From positions 45,810,001-45,874,000 of the forward strand of contig CP136891.1 of assembly GCA_034359265.1 (NCBI GenBank): DNA of 64,000 nt, given 5' to 3'. The notes beneath the pieces are model-generated. The model was given only the letters and a program-made list of their open reading frames with translations. It was not told the origin of the DNA and searched no databases. A program made the translations under genes and the position numbers. The stretch comes from Canna indica (Eukaryota; Streptophyta; Magnoliopsida; Zingiberales; Cannaceae). Positions 1 through 12,467 of the stretch are shown piece by piece. The first letter of the stretch is position 1, and every line of letters starts with the position of its first letter.

Positions 1-510
1 ATATACATTATTTAAATGACTATATCTTTGGTATTTTGAAAGTTTGAATGAAATCTAAAAATGTCATGAAAATATATGAGTACATACATTCTTGAGAACA
101 TACATGATTTAATTTTGAATTCAGATTTTGTTTTGAACATATCATGTATGATTTTGTTTCATATCAAATATTTGTTTTTCATCCCTTTGGTTGAGATTGT
201 CATGTTTCATGAAAAATCTTTAGTCTCAACTTTATGAAAAAATATTTGTTTCTCATCCCTTTGACTAGATTGACCTTTCTTGCCCTTTTTGATTGATGTC
301 AAAAGCTAGGGGGAGAAAATTATAGGTAAAGGGGGAGAAAAATATAGGTAAAGGGGAGGAAAATATAGGAAGACCATGCATATAGATAGGGGGAGTTTAT
401 TTTCATAGATATGCATGTTGATAGGGGGAGAAATCCCTTAGTTGATATCCTCTATGCTTTAATGTATATATTTTCTTAAGGATGTTTGTCATCATCAAAA
501 AGGGGGAGAT
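1..510 (+). mobile_element. 3' internal region of a SIRE/Maximus-type Copia element (partial)
   Basis: AT-rich non-coding DNA with repeated purine runs (aggggga-type words near 309, 331, 350, 388, 423 and 500). It ends in a polypurine tract at about 500-510, directly before an LTR. This layout is typical of the 3' untranslated part of plant SIRE/Maximus Copia elements. The body of the element would lie left of the window. Confidence 0.6.
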
Positions 511-839
511 TATTGGCTTTTGGTTTTCAACCTTGGTCTTAATCTTGGTTTTGATGATAACAAACATGTAACTAATATTTCGTTGAGAAATACTTCAGGT
601 TCCATATCGATTAGCGTTCGATGTCCTCGATCAGATAAATCAGAAGAAATCGAAAGGACATTGATCGTCGCGCTCGGGTTCGTCATGGAATATCTCGAAG
701 TTCGATGTATGCACTAAAGAAGTATTGGACGAGCTCAAAGATCACATGGAAAACTCTCCAAGATGATGCTCGTTGAAAGTCGGAACCCGAAAATGAAGCG
801 CGCAAGAAAAATGGCTGAAAAATCAATATCAGCCTATGT

Positions 840-1170
840 TCGGTCGACCGGTCGGTCGATCAAATAGGGTTAAAAAAATGGCAGTAGCCATTTTGGTTGA
901 CCGAATAGTGCCAAAAATTGGCAATGGCTACTTCGGTCAACTGGGCGGTCGACCGATTAAAGCCAAAAGTTGGTAGAGGACGCATTGGTCGACCGATCGA
1001 TCGACCGGACTGCGGATCACCAAAGTCGCAACACTGCGTCGGTCGACCGAATTGCGGATCGCAAGAGTTGAATCTGGCGGTCGACCCATCGGTCGATCGC
1101 ACAGAGAGAATAGGCAGCGGTCACTCTAAGCGGTCGATCGATCGGTCGACTGGCCAATCGACCGAGCGGC
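840..1170. repeat. Cluster of palindromic GGTCGACC / CGATCGATC motifs in the LTR
   Basis: Dense, irregularly spaced copies of ggtcgacc, cgatcgat and tcggtcga. Many are self-complementary, so both strands read open by chance (860-1102 minus, 918-1175 plus). Related clusters lie at 8636-8920, 10160-10580 and 13130-13460 in the other LTRs of this family. Confidence 0.8.
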
Positions 1171-1481
1171 TGTAAAGGCTAGATTTTAGCCTGTTGAGCT
1201 GCTGTTTCTTTGAGAGGGTATAAATATACCTCATCTAACTCATTTAGCCCTCTTCTCTCACACTTACAGATTTGATTGAGCATTCTAAAGGGAGATTTGA
1301 GCCTTCAAAGGATCGATCAGCAGCGCTCTATTCTTCCGTGAACATTTTCTCAAGCGCACAATTTTCTTCCTCAACTCGGGTTTTAATATGAGCTCTACCT
1401 CTTGACGCGTTGAAGGCTTGGAAAAGAGTTGTGGTTCCTCTCTCATTTCTTAAGCTCTTTTGATTGTATTTTAATTATTAT

Positions 1482-2090
1482 TTGGACATTGTTTTATTTG
1501 AATTTGAGTTTGAATAAGACCTAGGTTGTTAGGTCTTGTTGTGTGAGTGGTATCCTCGGTGTAGAAGGACTAAAGCCACTTGTGTAAACTTAGTTCTACT
1601 AGGCTTAGTTGAGGTATCCCTTAGGGTTGAGGTGGAAGAGTGCTCTAGGTAAGAAGGCAGAGACTTCCGGGTGTGGAAGTGCCTTAGGTCGAGAGTGCGA
1701 CTCTTCGAGTCAAAGTCCTCATTGTAAGGGAAACAAGAATTAATCTAGTAAACCTAGTTTGAAAATCCTAAGCGGAGTGCTTAGGTCTTGGACATTGTTT
1801 TATTTGAATTTGAGTTTGAATAAGACCTAGGTTGTTAGGTCTTATTGTGTGAGTGGTATCCTCGGTGTAGGAGTAAAGCCACTTGTGTAAACTTAGTTCT
1901 ACTAGGATTAGTTGAGGTATCCCTTAGGGTTGAGGTGGAAGAGGGCTCTAGGTAAGAAGGCAGAGACTTCCGGGTGTGGAAGTGCCTTAGGTCGAGAGTG
2001 CGACTCTTCGAGTCAAAGTCCTCATTGTAAGGGAAACAAGAATTAATCTAGTAAACCTAGTTTGAAAATCCTAAGCGGAGTGCTTAGGTA
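1482..2090. repeat. 306-bp tandem duplication inside the Copia LTR
   Basis: The stretch starting ttggacattgttttattt at 1482 recurs at 1788 and continues nearly identically to about 2090. The copies differ by a few bases, for example gtagaaggact against gtaggagt. The other LTRs of this family have one copy, so this is a private and fairly recent duplication. Confidence 0.9.
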
Positions 2091-2304
2091 GTGGAGTAGG
2101 CATTGGGGCCGAACCACTATAAATTGTGTGTTTGCATTGATACTCTATTTGTACTTAATTATTTATCTTGCTTCCGCATCCAATCATAAACTTGCAATTT
2201 GCCTAAGCGATTTGAGAAATGATTAAAATTGGATTTAGGCCAATTAATTTAGTAAACACACTATTCCCCCCCCCCTCTAGTGTTGCCATTTCTACTACAC
2301 TGAC

Positions 2305-2643
2305 AGCCTCTTTCTCTTCTTGAGGAGGTGGTGGTGGTAGTGGTGGCGGTGGCGGTGGCGTAGGCGACGGCGGCGGCAGTGGCGGCGACTAGGGCAAGGA
2401 TAGGTTGAAGAAGAAGTGATGGCCGTTAGATGAGATGGAGGGTGAAGATTGTTGCCATGTGGCACTGAGGAGGGGCGTTCTGCACACGTGGATGTTTTAC
2501 CGTTAAGTTACTAATGGACATGATAACGGAGGGAGGTTATTAGAATAAAAAGTGTAGTCGCGGGGGGGTCCGTGCACACTTGGTAGTTTAGGTAGTCTTT
2601 GCGCACATTGAATATAGTCGAGGGGGGTTCCGTGTAATTTACC
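2305..2643. mobile_element. Probable MULE-like terminal fragment with Gly-rich captured sequence
   Basis: A GGN-repeat stretch (2323-2390), readable as polyglycine on the + strand, is followed by unique sequence. It ends in a terminal segment with ggggggtccgtgcac and gtgtaatttaccc, which resembles ends of plant Pack-MULEs. No matching left terminus is present, because the Copia LTR abuts it. Assignment is by resemblance only. Confidence 0.35.
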
Positions 2644-4421
2644 CTTTATTCATCATTGTTATGACTGTGAATAATGCTTGTTAGGGCTAATTTAAAACTA
2701 GATAAATCGGTACCTTAAGTATATATGAATGTTTTGGTGGTCATAAAGAGATAGTCTTCAAGAATAGAAATTGTCCAGAATTATAATTTTTATGCATAAT
2801 TGACACTTAGTTCGGAGGCTCAGAAGTCGTCCGATTAGTACAAACTCTTGGGATTAGTTTGTAGGATACTTTGACAACTCCGACACCAAATATCAGCGGA
2901 TTCTGAGATGAAGTGAAGGGGTTTGTGCAATTAGTTTGAGGGCTACCCAAATCTGTGCAATTCTGCACATAGCATAATTTACAATAAGTTAAAAGTTTAA
3001 CATGATGTATGAAAGGCGAATCATTGTCCTACTTACAGTGAAACCTTGTAGGGTATGTGGACAAACATACGAATCTAAGTTGAAGAAAAAAGATTAAGAA
3101 ATGACTTAGTTATGAATTTTATAAGATGACAAGTCAAATAGTAAAATCTGCTAGTGAATGCAAAAATTCTGGGATGACATGTTCATCACGTCGTTTCGTG
3201 ACCGATCCATTGTCCAAATGATATGAAACTTTGTGGTTAGTTAGTGTGATATGTATGCTGACTAATTTATGATTTCAGTAGCTATATATTTCCCTAAAGA
3301 CTAAGGGTTTGGTAGAGGTGAGACAAGTGAATATGTTAACATTTGATAAGTGCAAACACTTGGCTAAGTGTTGGAGGACTTGCCTTGACTTTACTTAAGC
3401 GGTAAATTACTTTGATGTTTATGTTTTGTGATTATGGTAGACTTTGATCTACACTTCTATGATGAAAATTTTAATTGATAAACAATGTAACCTATTTGCA
3501 TATCTTTATTGTGTTGTTCCACCCCTATTGGGTGTGGCCGATGACTTGAGACTCCGACAGGTGACGGGAATGGTCCCGAAGAGATGGCTCCGAAAACCCA
3601 TTCGGTGATGGGGGATGCCCAAAGAGACGACATTGTGTATATGAGGTTCCGACCAATGACGGGGAAGGTCCTGAAGAGACGGCTCAGGAAGTCCATCCGA
3701 TGATGAAAAATGACTCGAAGAGACGAATTAGGGGCGGGTGCTACGTCGGGAGGCCATCCTGACAGTCACCCTTATAAGTGGCTTACGTTGGTGGGAGATT
3801 CTCGACCTGTGTTGGATCGTGACTAGAGGGGTAGGTGGCGGTAGTGTGCGTATCCCGGAGATAAGGCCGAAATGTGCCTAATATATGCTTTGTGATGTTA
3901 TGGTTCCCTAAGATACACGATGATATATTCACGTGGTTAATTGATGTCATGGTTTGTTGTTGAATTAATTCAATACGTATTATTGTCATTTTATTCATTT
4001 ATATGATTATATAGTTTTGTTCTTTTGAGGGTGGGTATCACCCTACCACTCATTGAGTAATATGCTCATGCCCTCCTACCTGTGTGTGTAGGTTCAGGTG
4101 CAGCTCATGAAGCCTGATGCAATTGGCAGTGTTAGCTCAGCGAGAGGATTTTCCCCAGTCGTAGTTAGAGAGTCTTGATGTCATGTTTGAGCATTTGGAT
4201 ATTTTTGTAGCATTGGTAGTATCTTGTGAGACTTTTCATCTATCTTCATATTTATGTTTGGAGTGGTGTTCTTTAATGTTTGGAGTATTAAATCATTTGT
4301 CTTCATATTTATATATGCATTTTGGTTGTATCCTTTATCAAATTATGTTTGGTTGTGACACTTTGGGGTACGTGGGTGTATTCTCAGGCGGTCATGCTAC
4401 CCCGAGTTTGGGGCGTGACAT
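2644..4421 (+). mobile_element. LTR-like retrotransposon fragment ending GGGGCGTGACA
   Basis: Non-coding DNA that ends gagtttggggcgtgaca at 4421, the same 3' terminus as the family A LTRs. It contains imperfect repeats built on 'gacgggaa-ggtcc-gaagagac' (about 3540-3740) and a 'ctcattgagtaatatgctcatg' stretch before the terminus, a position where family A also has a related phrase. The 5' boundary was not found. The 54 bases from 4422 to 4475 hold nothing I recognise. Confidence 0.4.
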
Positions 4422-4475
4422 TATTGATTGATACTTGTATTGTGGGTTTGAAGGTGTAGGTGTTACACCTTGGGG

Positions 4476-7134
4476 TGTATCCTTTTTCTTTCTCTTCTGT
4501 TGCGTGTGTTTGCCAGCCTAGCGGACTAGTTCGTGGTCGGGCCAAGTCGACTCATGGTCCGGAGCGAGCTTGCGAGCTCGGGTAAGTAGAATATAGATTT
4601 TGGAATTTATGAAATTAGGCTTGAGTGGTTGACATTATTTAAATTGATGTTGTGTGTGCATAGTTATTATTTATGTTCATGTGGGTGCACTTAATTAAAT
4701 GCCTATGATTTATTTTTGTATTAAATCAAGTCTAATTAAATTAATTAAGTTTATCGGGTTAGCGGGTTGGATTTGGCTTAAGGTGGATGCGGGTTTGGAT
4801 TTAGGTTAGAAGGGGTTAGGGTTGAGGAGGAAGTATAAAACCCCCTCCCCTTGGTTGTGGCTCCAATTTTTGGAGCCACCCAAATTTGTGGGAGAGGAGA
4901 GCCAGCCAGCAGCCGGCCCTCCCTTCCCCCCTTAGAGATGCCGCCTGTGAGCCAAGCCGCCTGCCTCCTTTCCTCCCCTCTTCCTCTCTTCTTTCCTTTG
5001 GAGCCGAGACAAGAGGAGCCAGCCGAGCCGCCCTCTGCTTCCCCTCTCTCCCTCTCTCCAAGCCGGCGGCTTGGAGTGAGCTGCCACCTTGCTTTCTCTT
5101 CTTTGGGGTTGAGCTGCCAGATTTCAAAGCCAAAATCGGAGGCCGTTGATTGGATCCTCGTCTCCAATCCCTTCCTTAATTAGGTGAGTGGTTTTATCCC
5201 TCCTATTCGGGTTTTCTTTGAATTTTCTTCAAGACGCCTTGAAGATTCTTGATCTTCATGATGTTGTTTTTGTGTTCTTGAAATTTTCTTGATTTCCATG
5301 CCATGCTTAGATTTTAAATTTTGATCTCATATCATGGGGCATATGTTAATGGAAGATCTGTGATTTTATAATTTAATCTTGTGAATCTTGGATGCAACCT
5401 CATCTTGGAGTTCTAGATGTTCTTGATGCTAAAGATTAACTAATCTCCTTGAATCTTGATTTAGGGATTCTTGGTATATATGCTAGCTTTTATTTGGTGA
5501 AAATTTTGAGATTGTATGCGTGATTGGCATGATAACATGAATCAGTGATGTTGGAAATTTAGGGATTTAATTCTGTAAAATTCGGATTTTATTTCATGAG
5601 GTGCTAGAAATTTTAGCTTTCTGAAATTTATATGTTGTTTGTTGAATCTGGGCTGATTTTTAATTTCTAAGTTATTATGTGCTTAGATATCTGAACATAG
5701 TCATATAACCAATTGTTCCGACCAGAAAACATAGTTTTGAAACATAGGGCACACTTTGGAGACTCGATTCGGGGTAGACACGGCAGTTCTGGGCAGAACA
5801 ATACCCTAAAACAAAACCCTAAAAAAACCCTAATTGAGATGAACTAAATTTTAATTCTATAATTAAAATTGGGTTAAGGGTGAGCATAATCTGTTATGAA
5901 CCAACTTGTAAGGTATGCATGAAATAAAACCACATGGGTTTATGACAATACGGGTCTAATGGGTAGAGGTCGGATTTGGGACGTCGAGACTCTTCATGAT
6001 AAGGACACCTCTAGGACACCGTAGGAGAATCTCGACTTAGGTCTTGATATGTCATATCCTTGAGAATGACGGAGTGGCTCAAATTGGAGCCAGGTTACGG
6101 GCTACGCTCGGGTGGTTGGACGCTAAAATCCCAACCTGCAGAACAAGTTCGGAGGATCTTCCCGATTATCCTAGTATGTGTTGTTGCCTTCGGGCATGGT
6201 AGGGCTTCGGCCCGATGCACTTCTTTTGTTGGTGATGTTGCCTTCGGGCATGGTAGGGCTTCGGCCTGTTGCACCTCTTTTGTTGGTGATGTTGCCTTCA
6301 AGCATTGTAGGGCTTCGGCCCGATGCACCACTTTTGTTGGTGATGTTGCCTTCGGGCATGGTAGGGCTTTGATCCGATGCACTTCTTTTTTTGGTATTGT
6401 TGCCTTCGGGCATGGTAGGGCTTTGGCCCGATGCACCACTTTTGTTGGTGATGTTGCCTTCGGGCATGGTAGGGCTTCGGCCCGATGCACCACTTTTGTC
6501 GGTGATGTTGCCTTCGGGCATAGTAGGGCTTCGGCCTGATGCACCTCTTGGAGAGTTAGATGTCGTGGGCATGGGTGGCCTGTTGGCCTAGTAGCTACTC
6601 ACACCTCTGTGACTTTGCCTTTTTAGAGATAGAATATATTTATGTTATCCCTGTGTTTATTGTGAGGGTGGGTAAAACCGCTCGCTGAGTTCTTTGAACT
6701 CACCCGTTGTCGTTGATTTCTGTTTTGCAGAGCCTGACCGGTGAGGTGGGTTGGATGCACTGGCGTCGCTGGAGAACAGAGGAGCCGCTGGATCTCATAG
6801 CAGTCCTAGTTAGGGTTGTAGTCGAGTCTTTTTGGTAGTTGTCATGCGCTTGTATTAGTTTGATTTGGAGTCGTAGCCCTGTGGGCATTTATGTTATTTA
6901 TTTCAGGTTTTATTTGACTGAACTTTTGAACTATTGAACTTAATCGTATTTCTGCATTTTTTCTTTACCTCTGAGCTATTGAACTAGACTTGGTGTTGGT
7001 TTGCTTTTCCTTTAAAATAAAACTTGTTATTTTCTTTCCGCTATATTATTTGATTTGGTATGTGCATGGGTTAGGCTTCGGGGTATAGACACGTATACCT
7101 TGGCCGATCATGTGACCTGAGTTGGGGTGTGACA
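4476..7134 (+). mobile_element. Family A solo LTR, copy 1
   Basis: Starts TGTATCC and ends GGGGTGTGACA. Shared landmarks with the other copies are 'gccagcctagcgg' near 4513, 'gagcttgcgagctcgggtaag' near 4566, a TATA box (TATAAA 4834-4839), a pyrimidine-rich GC-rich leader (4860-5180), a splice-donor-like ag|GTGAGT at 5182-5189, a minisatellite (6183-6560) and the final segment with 'acgtatacc'. No internal retrotransposon coding region is present on either side. The superfamily is not assigned. Confidence 0.7.
6183..6560. repeat. 54-bp minisatellite, seven copies
   Basis: Units start gttgccttcgggcatggtag at 6183, 6237, 6291, 6345, 6399, 6453 and 6507. Spacing is exactly 54 bp. Because 54 is a multiple of three, several frames on both strands stay open. 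These open frames are not genes. Confidence 0.95.
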
Positions 7135-7493
7135 ACGGTGTTGCCGAACCACTATAAATTGAAGAGTTTGTATTGCCTTACTATTATGTTCTTGCTTAAT
7201 ATTGTCTTTTGTTCAATTACTATTGCACTTTGTGAAGTCAAAAATCAAATTAGTAAAACTTAGATAGATAGCTCGACTAGAATTAAAGATTGGAATTGGA
7301 CTTGGTGTTTAACGTACACACTATTCACCATCCTCTAATGTGGATAGTTGGTTCACAGAAAAATGCATCTTCCTTCAAGAATTTGAGAAACAAAAATGTT
7401 TCATTCAAGAATGCACATATTCAATCTCATGTTAAGTATTCAACTTTTAAGCCTCATGACCATAAAAAGAATGAAAACAAGAAAAAATTTCAT
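7135..7493 (+). mobile_element. Copia LTR 3' end and gag remnant, left part
   Basis: 7135-7345 matches the 3' end of the SIRE/Maximus LTRs (gccgaaccactataaattg, then cactattcaccatcctctaatg). It is followed by a gag-like stretch rich in Lys, His and Asn that ends at 7493, just before a zinc knuckle would be expected. The reading resumes at 17840, on the far side of the family A insertion. Confidence 0.6.
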
Positions 7494-7985
7494 TGTAATA
7501 TCCTAGATATTTAATTATATTCTTTTCCTGTTTGTTTCTATTTGCTAGCCTAGCGGGCTAGTTCGAGGTCGAGCCGAGTCGACTCGTGGTTCGGTGCGAG
7601 CTCGTGAGCTTGGGTAAGTTGAGTTGTGAGTTATAATTATGTAGCTAGTTTATTTGATTATATTACATGTGGATGTGCATGTGTTTATTATTTGTATTTC
7701 TCTCTTAGGGATAGTTTGGGTTAGCGGGTCATGGATCTGGGTCGAGAAGAGTGCGGGTTAGGGTGGGGTTAGGTGGAAGTGGGAGAGGATTATAAATTCT
7801 CTCCCCCCTAGGGCCGGAGGCTCCCTATTGGAGCCACCGAGCCGATTGAAGGAGAAGAGAAGAGCCAGTCGCCTGAGCTACCGCCCCTCCCTTCCCCCTC
7901 TTGGAGCCGCTGAGCCGCCAGCCGTCGCTTCCCTTCTTCGCCTCTCCCTTCCTTGGAGACGAGCAGTGTCACGCCCGAAATCAAT

Positions 7986-8404
7986 TGTTGGCGTGTAGGC
8001 CTGGCGGGCCGAGTCAGCAATCTTGCTCGTGGCGGATAGGCCTGGTGGGCCGAGTCACACTAGACGCCGAGGGCGCTCAGGTCTGCTACGGTATAAGGTG
8101 AAGGTGCGCCCATCCCTCACACAAATTGGTTTGGGGGTCATTGGTTAGCGCCGGAGTCCTGGGAGCTGGTATCAGAGCCGGGTCCCGGGTTCGAGTCTCA
8201 GCGGTGATTGCTGAGGGGGAGATTGTTGGCGTGTAGGCCTGGCGAGCCGAGTCAGCAATCTTGCTCGTGGCTGATAGGCCTGGTGGGCTGAGTCACACTG
8301 GACATCGGGGGCGCTCGGGTCTGCTACGGTATAAGGTGAAGGTGCGCCCTTCCCTCACACCAATTGGTTTGGGGGTCGTTGGTTAGCGCCGGAGTCCTGG
8401 GAGA
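7986..8404 (+). mobile_element. Very small TRIM/SMART-like LTR retrotransposon (419 bp)
   Basis: Two 181-bp direct repeats, 7986-8166 and 8224-8404, start TGTTGGCGTGTAGGCCTGG. They flank only 57 bp of internal DNA. Directly after the first repeat lies TGGTATCAGAGCC (8167-8179), a primer binding site for initiator Met tRNA. Directly before the second lies a purine tract, gagggggaga (about 8212-8222). It has no coding capacity and would depend on enzymes from other elements. Confidence 0.85.
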
Positions 8405-8406
8405 AA

Positions 8407-9658
8407 TGTTGGCTTAAGGGTTTCTCTTAAGCCTCGATCTTTATTTTGATGATAACAAACAAGTGTTTAATCCAGATGTGAAGTTTTGAGTACAGGTTGA
8501 GGTTGCGATAAGCATGTCAAGTTCGTTCAAACGAATCAGAAGAAAAGACCGTCAAAGAAACGAAAGAAGAAAACGTCAAAGAAAGGCTTGGGCATAAATC
8601 AAATATATATCTTGTAATATACCCCACAATCCTATCGGTCGATCGAAGTTGGTGAAGAAATCGCAGAGGGTTGCGTCGGTTGACTGATCGAAGCCAAAAA
8701 TTGGCAGAATGCTCATCGGTCGACCGGATTAGAGATCACAAGTCACGCGACCCTGGCTCCACTGATTCGGTCGATCGACTGGTCGATCGAATGTGGGATT
8801 GATAGAGTTGCGACAGTCGATCGACCCGTCGGTCGATCGAACACTCACATAAAGCCCGCGGTCGCATTGGCAGTCGATCAGTCGGTCGACTGACGATCGA
8901 CAGGCAAGCGATCGAATGACGTCAACGGCTATTTTTTTGCCCGTTGAACATTCCGTTCGGCTGAGGGGTTATAAATACCCCTCACCTAACTTCTTTAATC
9001 CTTCTTGGAGATTTCATTGAGCATTAAAGAAGTGATTTGAGCCTTCATAAGAATTGATTTGCTGCGCACCCTTCGCCTCCGTCGACAACATTCTTCGAGC
9101 ATCTGCTTCCCTGCTTCCCTCAACTCTGCTGCAACTCAAAGAGTCATCTTCCTACAAGTTGGAGGCCTGAAGGCTTGGGAAAGGATCTTTGGTTCATCTT
9201 TAAATTCTTAAGCTCTTTCCATTGTATTTGAAGTTTATTTGAAACTTGTTTTCCATCTGTAATAGCTGCTAGGTGTGCTAGGGAAACACTTAGGGAAAAC
9301 TTTGTAGAATTATGTTTTGCCTAGGTGAATAGGATTGAGGGATTCTCAGAGTGGTGAGAAGAGTATCCTCAGTGTATTCAAAGGGAAATATAATCTCTAT
9401 AAAGTAGTGGTTAGAAATCCTTGGTGATGAGCTAAGGTAGTGGAGTAGGCAGTTGGTCGAACCACTATAATTATTCTTGTTTGCATTGCTTTCTTGTTTA
9501 TTCTTGTTTGCCTATCATTGTCATTAATATTTGATCACATCTACTGTTAAGAAACACTTGCACTTAAGTTAAGATAAAATTGAGTAAAAAGAAAAATATA
9601 CAAAAAGGGGGATAGACACTATTCAACCCCCCCTTCTAGTGTCGGGTTTCACACAACA
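8407..9658 (+). mobile_element. Copia LTR, 5' copy of the deleted pair
   Basis: TGTTGGCTTAAGGG at the start and CACACAACA at the end, 1252 bp. Compared with its partner it lacks about 210 bp after 'taatatacccc' (near 8625), the stretch that in the partner holds the first palindromic CG cluster. Confidence 0.85.
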
Positions 9659-9840
9659 ATTGATAGGGGGAGCATAAGTTGAGTAAGTTGAGTTATAAGT
9701 ATTTGTATGCATGTGTTGAGTTTTATATCTTGTATACCTTAGACTCATGTATGCCTTAACTCAAACTCACAAACACTTATGCATATGCTTTCTTAAAAAA
9801 AAAATCATGTTATGTTTGTCATCATCAAAAAGGAGGAGAT

Positions 9841-11284
9841 TGTTGGCTTAAGGGTTTCTCTTAAGCCTCGATCATTATTTTGATGATAACAAACAAGTGT
9901 TTAATCCAGATGTGAAGTTTTGAGTTCAAGTTGAGGTTGTGATAAGCATGCCAAGTTCATTCAAATGAATCAGAAGAAAAGACCGTCAAAGAAACGGAAG
10001 AAGAAAACATCAAAGAAAGGCCCGAGCATAAATCAAATAAATATCTTGTAATATACCCCTAGGACGATCTTATCCCAAGCCTAATTGTAAAGTTATCCAA
10101 GTTAGAACTTGGTAACTAAATCCATAAAAAAAGGCATGTAAAAAAATTCAAGTAGAAAACAGCCTTAGCCTGAGTTCGATAGACCGGTCGGTCAACCGAA
10201 CAAGGCAATATCGTTGGCAGCAGCCAATTCGATCGATCGGTCGGTCAACCGAATGCTGCAAAAATATGGTAGTAGCCATTTGGTCGACCTGTCGATCGAT
10301 CGATGTTGGTGAAGAAATCGTAGAGGGCTGCATCGGCCAACCGGTCGGTCGACTAATCGAAGCCAAAAATTAGCAGAATGCTCATCTGTCGACCGGATTA
10401 GATATCATAAGTCGCGCGACCCTGGCTCAACTGATTCGGTCGACCAACTGGTCGATCGAATATGGGATTGATAGAGTTGCGACAGTCGGTCAACCGAACA
10501 CTCACATACAGCCAGCGGTCGCATTGGCGGTCGATCAGTCGATCGACCGATGATCGATAGGCAAGCGATCGAACGGCGTCAACAACTATGTTTTTGCCCG
10601 TTGAACATTCCATTCGGCTGAGGGGTTATAAATACCCCTCACCTAACTTCTTTAATCCTTCTTGGAGATTTTATTTGAGCCTTCATAAGAATTGATTTGC
10701 TGCGCGCCCTTTGCCTCCATCGACAACATACTTCGAGCGCCTACTTTCCTGCTTCCCTCAACTCTGCTGCAACTCAAAGAGTCATCTTCCTGCAAGTTGG
10801 AGGCCTGAAGGCTTGGGAAAGGAGCTTTGGTTCATCTTTAAATTCTTAAGCTCTTTCCATTGTATTTGAAGTTTATTTGAAACTTGTTTTCCATCTATAA
10901 TAGCTGCTAGGTGTGCTAGGGAAACACTTAAGGAAAACTTTGTAGAATTGTGTTTTGCCTAGGTGAATAGGATTGAGGGATTCTCAGAGTGGTGAGAAGA
11001 GTATCCTCAGTGTATTCAAAGGGAAATATAATCTCTATAAAGTAGTGGTTAGAAATCCTTGGTGAGGAGCCAAGGTAGTGGAGTAGGCAGTTGGCCGAAC
11101 CACTATAATTATTCTTGTTTGCATTGCTTTCTTGTTTGCCTACCAGTCATTAATATTTGATCACATCTACCGTTAAGAAACACTTGCACTTAAGTTAAGC
11201 TAAAATTGAGTAAAAAGAAAAATATACAAAAAGGGGGACAGACACTATTCAACCCCCCCTTCTAATGTTGGGTTTCACACAACA
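9841..11284 (+). mobile_element. Copia LTR, 3' copy of the deleted pair
   Basis: Directly follows a polypurine tract, starts TGTTGGCTTAAGGG and ends CACACAACA, 1444 bp. It includes clusters of tcgatcga-type motifs at 10160-10580 and a possible TATA segment, gttataaatacccc, at 10625. Confidence 0.85.
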
Positions 11285-11924
11285 AGGGTCACATGATCCG
11301 TCAGGGTATACGTGCCTATACCCCGCAGCCTAAGCCATGCATATGCCAACTCACGAGAATAACAATAGCGAAAAGAAATCAACAAGTTTTTATTTCAACT
11401 AGAAATCAAAACAGAGTTCATCATGAACATGTTTAAGCAAATGAATAAAATGCAGAAATAATACATCTAGTCCAACAGACCAAATACAATAAAATCTGAA
11501 TAAAATGACATAAAATGCCCTCAAGGACTACAACTCCAAAACCAACAAAAGTGCATGACACACTACCAAAAGACTCGACTACGACCCTAACTAGAATTGC
11601 TATGAGATCATGCGGCTCCTTTGCCCTCCAGCTACGCCAAGTGCTCCAGCCCACCTCATCGGTCAGGCTCTGCAAAACAAAACAACGACAACGGGTGAGT
11701 TCAAAGAACTTAGTGAGCAATTCTACCAACCCTCAGGAAAAAAATATCACAGATAAGATGCATAAGGTAAAACTCCTGGCTCAAGCAGGAAAAGGTCACA
11801 AGGGAGTGACCAGCTAATAGGCCATTCGGCCACCACCTGCCCGATGGCAGCCAACTCCCAAACGGTGAAGAACAACAGGCCTAAGCCTACCATGCCCTAA
11901 GGCAACAACACATACTACGATAAT

Positions 11925-12215
11925 CGGGAAGACCCTCCGAACTTATCCTAGTATAAAGAAACTCGGGCGCAATCGGGAAGGCCCTCCGAACTTACTCCGG
12001 GATTCGCTCATCCGAACTTGCCCCTTTAAGATATCACAGGAGTAATTGGGTAGGCCCTCCGAACTTACTCCTCTAAGATATCTCAGGAATAATCGGGTAG
12101 GCCCTCCGAACTTATTCTTTAAAAATCACCTCGGGGATAATCGAGTAGGCCCTCCAAACTTATTCCACGAGGCCAAACCAGAACAATCGTGAAAGGCCCT
12201 CCGAACTTGTTCTAC
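11925..12215. repeat. About 58-bp imperfect repeats in the inner family A LTR
   Basis: Units built on 'aatcgggtaggccctccgaactta' words, repeated about five times with drift. The same position in the outer LTR (17030-17170) has two or three related units in the other orientation. Confidence 0.75.
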
Positions 12216-12467
12216 AGGTTGGGAATTAGCCATCCAACCTCCCGGGCCTAGCCCACAATTCGGCTCCTCAACGAGCCTCTTCGCCATTCATAAAGATATG
12301 ACACACCATGACCTAAGTCAAATTTTTCCTATGGTGTCTTAGGGGTGTTCCTATTGGAAAGTGTCTCAACACTCTAATACCCGACCCTAACTCATAGACT
12401 CGTAATGTCATAAACCCGTGTGATTTTATTTAATGCATAAACTTCTCATGTTGGTTCATAACAGATT

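Larger units (their letters stand above)
511..2299 (+). mobile_element. Copia (SIRE/Maximus-type) 3' LTR
   Basis: Begins TATTGGC right after a polypurine tract and carries the family word 'ttttgatgataacaaaca' near 550. It contains clustered palindromic CG motifs (840-1170), then a leader, and ends in a C-run followed by tctagtgttgcc. The same order recurs in the LTRs at 8407, 9841 and 12468. The usual terminal TG reads TA here. The 3' edge is uncertain by about 5 bases (2299 or 2304). Confidence 0.7.
8407..11284 (+). mobile_element. Deleted Copia element: two LTRs with about 180 bp between them
   Basis: Two SIRE/Maximus LTRs in direct orientation, 8407-9658 and 9841-11284. The 182-bp spacer holds only the 3' untranslated part (purine words and a polypurine tract at 9829-9840). 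Primer site, gag and pol are gone. No matching 5-bp flanks were seen (agaaa against agggt). The left LTR abuts the TRIM element within two bases. Confidence 0.8.

Noticed and set aside
4778..5183. Proline/arginine-rich frames on both strands
   Set aside because: They fall in the low-complexity leader of a family A LTR. The same region in other copies is not conserved as protein. The frames at 15124-15505 are the same case.
6060..6572. Open frames of 133-159 codons on both strands
   Set aside because: They are produced by a 54-bp minisatellite whose unit is a multiple of three. No domain, and frames exist on both strands at once.
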